A stretch of 64,000 nucleotides of DNA from Thermosediminibacter oceani DSM 16646 (GTDB lineage Bacteria; Bacillota; Thermosediminibacteria; Thermosediminibacterales; Thermosediminibacteraceae), in the NCBI RefSeq assembly GCF_000144645.1, contig NC_014377.1, positions 992,001 to 1,056,000 on the forward strand. Reading direction: 5' to 3'. This document shows positions 18,713-26,330 of the stretch, piece after piece. A model generated the notes under the pieces. It did not search any database, was not told the origin of the DNA, and saw only the letters and a list, made by a program, of their open reading frames with translations. Numbering within the stretch: the stretch's first letter is position 1; each line of letters begins with the position of its first letter. Position numbers and translations under genes: made by a program.

Positions 18713-19508
18713 AAAGCGAATTTTTATTAGTCTTTTGGTTGCGTGCATAATAATGTTGCTTTGTATTACCGTGGCCGGCGTAATGCTTTATTTAAACAAG
18801 TTCAGCCATCTTTATAGGCCCATACTGCTCGTGGTTATAGCCGTCATGGCAGTACTTATAGCAATACTCAGCATAGGTCTCGCGGCAATTGTGCTGACTC
18901 TATGGCATGAAAAAAGCTTTTTGGGACCTCAAAAGTTGATGAATTTTTGTATAAATTTGCTCTTCCCAATAGCCCTGACTTTAGGCAGGTTGTTAAATAT
19001 ACATAAGGACATCATAAAGAGCTCGTATATCGAGGTAAACAACAGGCTGGTCAAGAGCAGAAATTTCAGGATCAAACCCGACGAAATATTGGTGCTGGCA
19101 CCCCATTGCCTTCAGCGTTGGGACTGCCCCTATAAAATTACGGCCAATGTGTCAAACTGCCGGCGTTGCGGAAGGTGCGACATAGATAAGCTTTTAAGCC
19201 TTGTCGAAAGTAGAGGTGTAAAACTTGCTGTGGCTACAGGGGGGACGCTGGCCCGTAAAATTGTAATGGAGTATAAGCCCAGAGCCATTGTAGCCATCGC
19301 CTGCGAGAGAGACCTTTCGGAAGGGATTTTGGATACAAATCCCATCCCCGTTCTGGGCATATTAAATATAAGGCCCCAAGGGCCGTGCATGAATACGCGG
19401 GTGGATATTGAAATGGTTCGGGAAGCTGTGGATTTTTTCCTGGATTACGGTCTTACCGCGTCTTTTATCTGGAAAGGAAGTAAAGCCGATGAAAAGTGTA
19501 AAACTTAA
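18702..19508 (+). CDS. DUF116 domain membrane protein
   Basis: The protein (~268 residues) has two N-terminal transmembrane helices and a cytoplasmic domain with cysteine motif LAPHCLQRWDCPYKITAN followed by NCRRCGRCDIDKL, then GGTLARKIVMEYKPRAIVAI and LGILNIRPQGPCMNTRVD. This is DUF116, of unknown role; the four to six cysteines suggest metal or Fe-S binding (inference). It overlaps the fmt end. TTG 18696 is an alternative start, as GGGAGA lies at 18685-18690. Confidence 0.85.
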   Translation: MKIKKRIFISLLVACIIMLLCITVAGVMLYLNKFSHLYRPILLVVIAVMAVLIAILSIGLAAIVLTLWHEKSFLGPQKLMNFCINLLFPIALTLGRLLNIHKDIIKSSYIEVNNRLVKSRNFRIKPDEILVLAPHCLQRWDCPYKITANVSNCRRCGRCDIDKLLSLVESRGVKLAVATGGTLARKIVMEYKPRAIVAIACERDLSEGILDTNPIPVLGILNIRPQGPCMNTRVDIEMVREAVDFFLDYGLTASFIWKGSKADEKCKT

Positions 19509-20841
19509 ACCTAGAGAACTGGCAGTAAGGATCCTTACCGAAGTGGAAAGGGGTTCTTATTCCAACCTGTCCTTAAACCGCCATTTAACCGCTGAAATTT
19601 CAAGGGAAGATCGGGCGCTGATAACCGAGCTGGTTTACGGTGTCATAAAGCACAGGATAAGGCTGGATTACGTGCTGTCTAAATTCTCGAAAATTGGCTT
19701 GAATGATATCAATCCCATCATATTGAACTGTCTTAGAGTGGGGCTTTACCAGATTTTATTTCTGGACAAAATACCGGATTATGCGGCTGTAAACGAATCG
19801 GTCAATATTGCAAAATTATATAGTAAAAAAGCGGCGGGTTTTGTTAACGGTGTGCTGAGAAATGTTATAAGAAGTAAGGACGGCATAGATTATCCCGATC
19901 GGGTAAAGGACCCGCTCAGGTATCTTGTAGTATACTATTCTTTTCCTAAGTGGATGATCCGGCGATGGCTGGATCTTTTCGGTTTTGAGTTTACGGAATC
20001 TTTGTGCAAAGCGTTTAACGAAAAACCCAGAATGTGTGTTCGGGTAAATGAACTCAAAATAAACAAAACGGGCCTGCAGGCCTTTTTAGATAAGGAAGGT
20101 GTTGTCCACAATCCCGGGCTTTTTCTTGAAGAAGCCCTTTATATAGACGATGGACCGCCTTTAACCGAACTTGACAGTTTTAAAAATGGGTATTTTCAAC
20201 CCCAGGATGAAAGCTCAATGCTGGTGGCGAGAGCTTTAGGGGCGGCAAGCGGAGAAACCGTGCTGGATGTAGCAGCAGCCCCGGGAGGTAAAACTACGCA
20301 TCTTGCGCAGTTGATGAAAAACAGCGGTCGAATTTACGCCTGGGACATACACCCTCACCGGGTTCAACTTTTAAAAGAAACATGTCAAAGGTTAGGCGTT
20401 TCAATAGTTTACCCTGAGGTGAGGGATGCAAGGGTCCCTGATAAAAACTTGTTCGGCAAATTCGACAGGGTACTGGTGGACGCGCCCTGCAGTGGGCTTG
20501 GAGTGATTCGGAGAAAGCCGGATATAAAATGGACCAAGAAACCGGAAGATATACCCGTGCTAAAACGGGAGCAACTTCAGATTATACGGGTTTCCTCACA
20601 GTACGTTAAGCCTGGAGGAATTTTAATCTACAGCACATGCAGCATCGAACCCGAAGAAAACCGGGAAGTCGTAAAGGAGTTTTTAAAGGAAAACCGCGAT
20701 TTTGATCTTGACGATATCAGGCCTCATTTACCGGAGGCTCTCTCCGCCGATGTGAAAGAACAGTACGGGTATATACAGATTTATCCGAACCTGCACAGTA
20801 TAGATGGATTTTTCATTGCCCGACTGAAAAGAATACGATAA
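19489..20841 (+). CDS. rsmB: 16S rRNA (cytosine-967-C5)-methyltransferase
   Basis: RsmB methylates C967 of 16S rRNA with SAM. The 450-residue protein has an N-terminal NusB-like RNA-binding domain (PRELAVRILTEVERGSYSNL) and a Rossmann methyltransferase domain: VLDVAAAPGGKTTHLAQ, DAPCSGLGVIRRKPDIKW and the catalytic cysteine in YSTCSIEPEEN. ATG 19489 follows AAAGGAAG; the ORF extends upstream into the DUF116 gene but that part is not family-like. Confidence 0.95.
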   Translation: MKSVKLKPRELAVRILTEVERGSYSNLSLNRHLTAEISREDRALITELVYGVIKHRIRLDYVLSKFSKIGLNDINPIILNCLRVGLYQILFLDKIPDYAAVNESVNIAKLYSKKAAGFVNGVLRNVIRSKDGIDYPDRVKDPLRYLVVYYSFPKWMIRRWLDLFGFEFTESLCKAFNEKPRMCVRVNELKINKTGLQAFLDKEGVVHNPGLFLEEALYIDDGPPLTELDSFKNGYFQPQDESSMLVARALGAASGETVLDVAAAPGGKTTHLAQLMKNSGRIYAWDIHPHRVQLLKETCQRLGVSIVYPEVRDARVPDKNLFGKFDRVLVDAPCSGLGVIRRKPDIKWTKKPEDIPVLKREQLQIIRVSSQYVKPGGILIYSTCSIEPEENREVVKEFLKENRDFDLDDIRPHLPEALSADVKEQYGYIQIYPNLHSIDGFFIARLKRIR

Positions 20842-20854
20842 AGGGGTATATTTT

Positions 20855-21895
20855 ATGGCTAAAACCAACCTTAAGGGGATGACTGTAGAGGAACTTCAGG
20901 ATTTTATAGTTTCGCTGGGTGAGCCGCCGTACAGGGCGAGACAGATTTTCCGCTGGATATATAAAGGGGTTACGGATTTCGAAAAAATGACCGATTTACC
21001 CAGGACTCTCGTGGAAAAATTGAAAGAGCTCTCTTATATAGACAAGATCGGCATTTACAAAAAATTTCAATCCCGCAAGGATGCTACCGTAAAATACCTT
21101 TTTTTGCTGTCGGATAACAACATAATTGAGAGCGTAAAGATGGAACACAGTTACGGGGTAAGTGTCTGTGTTTCGAGCCAGGTTGGATGCGCGATGGGGT
21201 GTGCCTTTTGTGCTTCGACCATCGACGGACTTAAAAGGAGTTTAAATTCCGGGGAAATGGTCGACCAGATTCTCGTTATCCAGGAAGATATAAAAAAAAG
21301 GATAAGCCACGTCGTCATCATGGGGAGCGGTGAACCCTTACTCAACTACGATGAATTGATAAAATTCCTGAATATAATCAACTCGCCACTGGCCTTTAAC
21401 ATAAGCTACAGGAGGATCACCGTATCTACCTGCGGGATAGTGCCCGAAATCAGGCGCTTGGCCGATGAGGGGTTGCCGATTACGCTTTCGGTATCTCTGC
21501 ACGCCCCTGAGGACGATTTAAGGGATAAACTCGTTCCAGTCAACCGCAGATATCCCATTTTGGAATTGTTAGATGCATGTAAATATTATATAATAAAGAC
21601 GAATAGGCGGATTACCTTTGAATACGCTCTTATTTCCGATGTAAACGATTCGAAAGAGTGCGCGGTAAAACTCGCACGTCTTTTAAAAGGTTTGCTGTGT
21701 CATGTCAATTTGATACCGTTAAACCCTGTTAGGGAAAGGGATTTTATGAGAAGCAAACCCGAGAATATCAGGCTGTTCCAAGAAATTTTAAGACACTACG
21801 GTATTTCGGTTACTGTAAGGCAGGAGATGGGAGCCGACATAGAGGCCGCCTGCGGTCAGCTTCGTCGTAGCATTATGAATGAGGTGAAAAGATGA
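20855..21895 (+). CDS. rlmN: Dual-specificity 23S rRNA/tRNA adenine-C2 methyltransferase
   Basis: Radical SAM enzyme making m2A2503 in 23S rRNA and m2A37 in tRNA. The 346-residue protein has the cluster motif C112-x3-C116-x2-C119 (GCAMGCAFCAST), GSGEPLLNYDEL and the C-terminal catalytic cysteine C333 in ADIEAACGQLR. It overlaps stp by ATGA. The order rlmN-stp-prkC is conserved in Firmicutes. Confidence 0.96.
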   Translation: MAKTNLKGMTVEELQDFIVSLGEPPYRARQIFRWIYKGVTDFEKMTDLPRTLVEKLKELSYIDKIGIYKKFQSRKDATVKYLFLLSDNNIIESVKMEHSYGVSVCVSSQVGCAMGCAFCASTIDGLKRSLNSGEMVDQILVIQEDIKKRISHVVIMGSGEPLLNYDELIKFLNIINSPLAFNISYRRITVSTCGIVPEIRRLADEGLPITLSVSLHAPEDDLRDKLVPVNRRYPILELLDACKYYIIKTNRRITFEYALISDVNDSKECAVKLARLLKGLLCHVNLIPLNPVRERDFMRSKPENIRLFQEILRHYGISVTVRQEMGADIEAACGQLRRSIMNEVKR

Positions 21896-22653
21896 TATAC
21901 TGCGCGAGAACCGATAAAGGCATGGTAAGAACCAACAATGAAGATGCTTTTTACCTTCCTGAGGGAGAAGATGTGCCTTTGTTGTTCATAGTGGCGGATG
22001 GAATGGGCGGCCACAATAGCGGCGAAGTTGCAAGCAGGATGGCTGTCGAGGAAATATCCTCCCATATCAACCGGAGTTTATCAGTTTGCGTGCCGGAAAA
22101 CGCCTGTAATAAAGACTGTTGCGGAAACGAGACCCTGCAGGTAATCAAGGAAGCCTTTTACGACGCCAATATGAAGATATACAGGACATCCATTGAAAGG
22201 GAAGAATGTTGCGGGATGGGAACTACCGCCACAATGGCACTTTTCAAAGACGGTAAGGTTTACATAGGCCATGTGGGTGACAGTCGCGCTTATATACTGC
22301 GGGATGAAGGTATAAGGCAGTTAACCAAGGACCATTCTCTGGTCTGGCAGCTTTTTGAAGAAGGAAGGCTCACACTGGAAGAGGTCCGTTGCCATCCTAT
22401 GAAAAATGTGATTACAAGAGCTCTGGGTGTAGGCGAAAAAGTTGAAGTAGACCTGATGGAACTTGAGTATAAAAAGGGAGATATTTTCCTGCTTTGCAGT
22501 GACGGCCTTACGAATATGCTGGAGGACACGGAGATCAGGGACATAATTTTAGACGCAAAAAGTTTGGATGCGGCTGCTGATAAATTAATAGAAGCCGCAA
22601 ACAGCAATGGTGGTTTAGACAATATAACCGTGGAGATTGTACTGGTAGTTTGA
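21892..22653 (+). CDS. stp: PP2C-type Ser/Thr protein phosphatase
   Basis: A metal-dependent phosphatase that opposes PrkC. The 253-residue protein has the PP2C motifs RTNNEDAF, VADGMGGHNSGE, GTTATMALF, HVGDSRAYIL, TKDHSLV, LCSDGLTN and DNITVEIV with the metal-binding aspartates. Unusual feature: C66, C72, C76, C77, C106 and C107 form a cysteine-rich stretch just before the GTTAT motif. It starts inside the rlmN stop (ATGA) and ends 18 nt before prkC. Confidence 0.95.
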   Translation: MIYCARTDKGMVRTNNEDAFYLPEGEDVPLLFIVADGMGGHNSGEVASRMAVEEISSHINRSLSVCVPENACNKDCCGNETLQVIKEAFYDANMKIYRTSIEREECCGMGTTATMALFKDGKVYIGHVGDSRAYILRDEGIRQLTKDHSLVWQLFEEGRLTLEEVRCHPMKNVITRALGVGEKVEVDLMELEYKKGDIFLLCSDGLTNMLEDTEIRDIILDAKSLDAAADKLIEAANSNGGLDNITVEIVLVV

Positions 22654-22671
22654 TACGGGGACGTGATAGGT

Positions 22672-24528
22672 ATGATAGGTAAAACATTGGGAAACCGTTA
22701 CGTCATTTTGGAAGAAATTGGTGGAGGAGGGATGGCCGTAGTTTACAAAGCCCGGTGTACCCTCCTCAACAGGATTGTGGCGATAAAAGTCTTAAGGCCG
22801 GAGTATTCCAACGATGAGAATTTTGTCATGAGGTTTCGGAGGGAAGCCCAGGCTGCTGCGAGCCTTTCACACCCCAACATTGTAAACATATACGACGTGG
22901 GAAATGAAGACGGTATTTATTATATTGTGATGGAATACGTTGAGGGCAAAACCTTAAAAGAGATGATTAAAGAGGAGGCGCCTTTGCCTCCGGCGAGAGT
23001 CATAGAGATTGCTAAGCAGATCTGCGACGCCCTTGAGTGTGCCCACAAAAACAAGATTGTCCACAGGGATATCAAACCCCACAATATAATAATAACTCCC
23101 GAAGGGCGGATCAAGGTAGCCGATTTTGGTATAGCCAGAGCTTCTACGGGTTCCACTATAACCAACACCGGAAGTCTGATTGGTTCGGCGCACTATCTGT
23201 CTCCCGAGCAGGCCAGAGGGGGATTTACCGATGAAAGGTCAGATATCTATTCACTGGGCGTGTTGTTGTACGAAGCTTTAACGGGGCGAGTACCTTTCAA
23301 CGGTGACAGTCCTGTAGCTGTAGCATTAAAGCATATCCAGGAGGATCCGAAACCCATATCCGAAATCATTCCCGGATTTCCGCCTCTTCTGGAAAATGTT
23401 ATAATGAAGTGTATGGCCAAGTCGCCGGGGGATAGATTCCAAAGGGCTGCAGACCTCAAAAGAGAACTCATGAAAATTGAGAAGGATCTGGAGGTAGCCA
23501 ACTTCAAACCTTCGGACCTCGAACGAACTATGGTGCTTGAGATGGATAATATTGAGCCCGTCCATCAAAACGAATCGAAAAAGCAAAAGAAAGGCCACAG
23601 CTATGTCAGAGGCATCGCAATTATTTCGCTGATTGCTATACTCTTTGCGGCATTTTCCTACCTGGGCGTGTTGCTGGCCCGCAAGTATTTTGAAGTTCCG
23701 GAAGTGGTGCTTCCTAATGTAATAGGATACAGCGAGGAAGAAGCCAAAAGAATACTCCAGGAAAGAAATCTAAAAGCTGAGGTTGTGGAAAGAATTTTTT
23801 CCGACGCGCCTGAGGGGCAGGTAATAGACCAAGACCCTAAAGGGGGTATAACCGTAAAAATTAACCATCCTCCGATAAGCCTTACCGTGAGCAAAGGCCC
23901 AAAGACCGTGACAGTTCCGAGAATAATAGGGGCTACGGAAACGGAGGCTATAAATATCATTAACAGCAACAAATTCAAAGTCGGCAAAAGATCTACGGAA
24001 TACTCTAATGAGTACCCGGCAGGGATAGTGATAGACCAGAACCCCAGAGAAGGCCTGCAGCTGCCCGAAGGGACCGAAATCAACTATACGGTCAGCCTTG
24101 GCCCTGAGGTTAAAAAAATCAACATGCCGTTGCTTATAGGCAAGGATCTGGAATTGGTGGAGAAAGAAATTGAAGAAAATGGCCTTGTCCTGGGCAACGT
24201 GGAATTCACTCCATCCGATTCAAAAAAGAACACGATTATTGAGCAGGACCCGAAGCCCGGTGCAGAGGTTGAAGAGGGTTCCGCCGTAAACCTGGTCGTC
24301 AGCAGCGGTCCGCCGGTAAAAAAAGTCAACCTCTCGATAGAGCTGCCACCGCAACCCTCGAAATTCATGGTAAAAATAGAAATTTCCGATGATCTCGGAG
24401 ACCGCATAGTCTACAATAAAAAACATTCTCCGAAGGACAGCCCGCTGGAGGTACCCATTGAAGGAATGGGAGTCATCCATGTAAAAGTATGGATAGACGA
24501 TATCCTCTGGTCCGAGCAAAAACTTTGA
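22672..24528 (+). CDS. prkC: PASTA-domain Ser/Thr protein kinase PrkC
   Basis: A membrane kinase that senses muropeptides or lipid II and controls cell wall and spore germination. The protein (618 residues) has a Hanks kinase domain at the N-terminus (GGGGMAVVYKA; Lys in VAIKVL; HRDIKPHNI; ADFGIARAS; GSAHYLSPEQARGG), one transmembrane helix at ~310-335 and three PASTA repeats at ~343-545. A further ~70-residue beta-rich tail follows. GTG 22663 is an alternative start. The paired phosphatase is directly upstream; the usual rsgA downstream is missing. Confidence 0.95.
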   Translation: MIGKTLGNRYVILEEIGGGGMAVVYKARCTLLNRIVAIKVLRPEYSNDENFVMRFRREAQAAASLSHPNIVNIYDVGNEDGIYYIVMEYVEGKTLKEMIKEEAPLPPARVIEIAKQICDALECAHKNKIVHRDIKPHNIIITPEGRIKVADFGIARASTGSTITNTGSLIGSAHYLSPEQARGGFTDERSDIYSLGVLLYEALTGRVPFNGDSPVAVALKHIQEDPKPISEIIPGFPPLLENVIMKCMAKSPGDRFQRAADLKRELMKIEKDLEVANFKPSDLERTMVLEMDNIEPVHQNESKKQKKGHSYVRGIAIISLIAILFAAFSYLGVLLARKYFEVPEVVLPNVIGYSEEEAKRILQERNLKAEVVERIFSDAPEGQVIDQDPKGGITVKINHPPISLTVSKGPKTVTVPRIIGATETEAINIINSNKFKVGKRSTEYSNEYPAGIVIDQNPREGLQLPEGTEINYTVSLGPEVKKINMPLLIGKDLELVEKEIEENGLVLGNVEFTPSDSKKNTIIEQDPKPGAEVEEGSAVNLVVSSGPPVKKVNLSIELPPQPSKFMVKIEISDDLGDRIVYNKKHSPKDSPLEVPIEGMGVIHVKVWIDDILWSEQKL

Positions 24529-24540
24529 GGAAGGTGAATT

Positions 24541-25197
24541 ATGGCAAAAATAGCTCCATCGATCCTGTCCGCCGATTTCAGCCGGCTCCAGGATGAAGTA
24601 AAAAAAGTGGAAGATGCGGGTGCTGACCTTTTGCACATCGACGTCATGGACGGTCACTTCGTGCCAAATATAACAATAGGACCACCGGTGATATCGAGCC
24701 TTAGACGACGGTGTTCCTTACCCTTTGATGTGCATCTAATGATAGAAAATCCGGAAAGATACGTGGACGATTTTATAAAAGCCGGCGCCGATATTTTGAC
24801 TGTCCATGTGGAGTCCACGGTTCATATAAACCGCCTGGTTCAGTCCATCAGGGACAAAGGTGTGCTGCCGGCAGTGGCTTTAAATCCCGGCACTCCGTTG
24901 AATGTGCTGGACTACATCCTGGAAGATGTTTACATGGTTTTACTGATGACCGTAAACCCGGGGTTTGGTGGCCAGAGTTTTATCAAAGGTATGCTCAGGA
25001 AAATAAAAGAACTAAAATCACTGATAGAATCGAGGAATCTTGACGTCCTGATCCAGGTGGACGGAGGCATAAACGAGAATAACGCCCGTGAAGTTATAAG
25101 CGCCGGCGCCGATATACTCGTGGCCGGTTCCGCCGTTTATAATTCCCCGGACCCGGCTTCTGTAATCCGGAAATTAAAAAATTTACCCCCGCTTTAG
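24541..25197 (+). CDS. rpe: Ribulose-phosphate 3-epimerase
   Basis: Interconverts ribulose-5-P and xylulose-5-P in the pentose phosphate pathway. The 218-residue TIM barrel has APSILSADFSRLQ, HIDVMDGHFVPNITIGP, DVHLMIENP, VNPGFGGQSF and VDGGINENNA. ATG 24541 follows GAGGAAGGTG. In Bacillus rsgA and thiN flank rpe; neither is present. A terminator overlaps its stop codon. Confidence 0.96.
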   Translation: MAKIAPSILSADFSRLQDEVKKVEDAGADLLHIDVMDGHFVPNITIGPPVISSLRRRCSLPFDVHLMIENPERYVDDFIKAGADILTVHVESTVHINRLVQSIRDKGVLPAVALNPGTPLNVLDYILEDVYMVLLMTVNPGFGGQSFIKGMLRKIKELKSLIESRNLDVLIQVDGGINENNAREVISAGADILVAGSAVYNSPDPASVIRKLKNLPPL

Positions 25198-25210
25198 GGG
25201 GTTTTTTTTT
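25185..25210 (+). terminator. Rho-independent terminator after rpe
   Basis: ACCCCC-GCTTTA-GGGGGT followed by T8. The stem includes the last rpe codons and stop. Confidence 0.9.
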
Positions 25211-25275
25211 GTGTCAAAACCGGGCCTTTCCGAATATAAATATCATAAAGGATATTAGCCGCTGGGGGTGGTCCG

Positions 25276-25434
25276 GTGGGGCTCCGCTTTAATAAGAAAA
25301 GGGTGATCGGTATCATTGCGACAATTACGGGAGCGGCGATTCTTATTACCCGCCTACCTTCATGGATATGGATGATGGCTCTCGGGGGATTTTTAATCTG
25401 GTTTGGATGGATGCTATTCACCGAAAGCCGGTGA
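25276..25434 (+). CDS. Predicted 52-residue membrane protein
   Basis: A small ORF starting GTG 25276 with GGGGGTGG at 25264-25271, ending TGA 25432-25434. The product begins MGLRFNKKRVIGIIATITGA, has two hydrophobic segments (~11-25 and ~29-47) joined by ITRLPSWIWMM, and ends FTESR. No annotated family comes to mind. It lies between the rpe terminator and the spoVM-like gene. A sporulation role is only a guess from position; I see no convincing SigE promoter. Confidence 0.5.
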   Translation: MGLRFNKKRVIGIIATITGAAILITRLPSWIWMMALGGFLIWFGWMLFTESR

Positions 25435-25450
25435 AAGGAGGGCTGGGAGG

Positions 25451-25543
25451 ATGGTTAAAATATACGTGTTCAAATTGCCGAAAAAGCTCGGGAAAATCGT
25501 AAGAAAAATTCTGGGGTTATTTTCCCGGGAGCATGAAGAATAA
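25451..25543 (+). CDS. spoVM: Stage V sporulation protein SpoVM-like peptide
   Basis: A 30-residue ORF: MVKIYVFKLPKKLGKIVRKI followed by LGLFSREHEE. It matches the pattern of Bacillus SpoVM (26 residues), with an xFxLPKxLGxIVRxxLGxF amphipathic helix, including the KLPK...GxIVR core. SpoVM localises to the convex forespore membrane and anchors the coat protein SpoIVA. GGGAGG ends right before ATG 25451, and AAAGGAGG is at 25435-25442, 8 nt away. In Bacillus spoVM lies between thiN and rpmB, which agrees with this position before rpmB. Too short for common ORF callers. Confidence 0.85.
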   Translation: MVKIYVFKLPKKLGKIVRKILGLFSREHEE

Positions 25544-25575
25544 AAAGAGCGTGCTTTAACGGCACGCTATTTTTA
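25543..25575. terminator. Bidirectional terminator between spoVM and rpmB
   Basis: AGCGTGC-TTTAACG-GCACGCT (25548-25568) is flanked by an A-run on the left and ATTTTTATT on the right, so it can stop transcription from both converging genes. Confidence 0.8.
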
Positions 25576-25761
25576 TTGCGCTCTTTTGACCTTTCCGGAC
25601 CGCATGCAGCGGGTGCACACATAAATTCTTTTGGGGACACCGTCAATTATGGCCCTCACCCTGTGAACATTAGGAGCCCAGAGCCTTTTTGTACGAATAT
25701 GGGAATGGCTTAACTGCATACCTGTCCTGGGGACCTTTCCGCAAATTTCGCACTTGGCCAT
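25573..25761 (-). CDS. rpmB: 50S ribosomal protein L28
   Basis: The 62-residue protein begins MAKCEICGKVPRTGMQLSHS and has KRLWAPNVHRVRAI and YVCTRCMRSGKVKR. The cysteine pairs CEIC and CTRC mark the zinc-binding form of L28. The start at 25761 is preceded by GGGAGGTG; a longer ORF upstream is not family-like. It is transcribed alone on the reverse strand, as usual between spoVM and the asp23 (yloU) gene. Confidence 0.95.
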   Translation of the reverse strand: MAKCEICGKVPRTGMQLSHSHIRTKRLWAPNVHRVRAIIDGVPKRIYVCTRCMRSGKVKRAQ

Positions 25762-25798
25762 TGCTACACCTCCCGTTCGTTTTTGCACATACAAAACA

Positions 25799-25827
25799 AT
25801 TTTATCACATAAAAAGTTCGAGTGCAA
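25799..25827 (-). promoter_or_regulatory. SigA-type promoter for rpmB
   Basis: On the reverse strand: TTGCAC at 25827-25822, 17-nt spacer, TAAAAT at 25804-25799, 38 nt before the rpmB start. Confidence 0.65.
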
Positions 25828-25954
25828 TAAACCTAAAGCAGGATTATCCAAAAAAGTGGAATAAGAGATTAAAATATATTATAATTGAAATTGTAATTCG
25901 ACAAAAATGCTCGTATGCCCTGAGTTAAAATAATATGGTGAGGGAGGTCCAACG

Positions 25955-26308
25955 GTGAAAAATATCATCAAAAACTCCCTGGGGAGTATTAACATTTCCA
26001 AGGAAGTAATAGCAGTACTGGCAGGTAATGCAGCTATGGAGAGCTACGGCCTTGTCGGCATGGTTTCTAGAAGAATGAGCGACGGAATTGTTGAACTTTT
26101 AGGAAGGGAAAATTTAGGTAAGGGTGTAGAGGTTCAGGTAACCGAAAACGAATTGATAATAGACCTGTATATAGCCGTCCAGTATGGCACGAAAATCAGC
26201 GAAGTCGCCAATAACATTGCAGAAAAAGTTCATTACTCTTTAAATAAATTTTTGGGCTTTTCACCGGACAAAGTAAACGTCATTGTTCAGAGTGTGCGGG
26301 TGAAATAG
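25955..26308 (+). CDS. Asp23/Gls24 family envelope stress protein (YloU-like)
   Basis: The 117-residue protein contains the Asp23 pattern NISKEVIAVLAGNAAMESYG, LGRENLGKGVEVQV and IAEKVHYSLNKFLGF. These proteins sit under the membrane and respond to envelope stress. GTG 25955 follows GAGGGAGG by 6 nt. A possible -10 TATAAT is at 25880-25885, without a clear -35. It pairs with the following DAK2 gene as yloU-yloV do in Bacillus. Confidence 0.9.
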   Translation: MKNIIKNSLGSINISKEVIAVLAGNAAMESYGLVGMVSRRMSDGIVELLGRENLGKGVEVQVTENELIIDLYIAVQYGTKISEVANNIAEKVHYSLNKFLGFSPDKVNVIVQSVRVK

Positions 26309-26330
26309 CGAGCAAAGGGAGGTTATCTCA

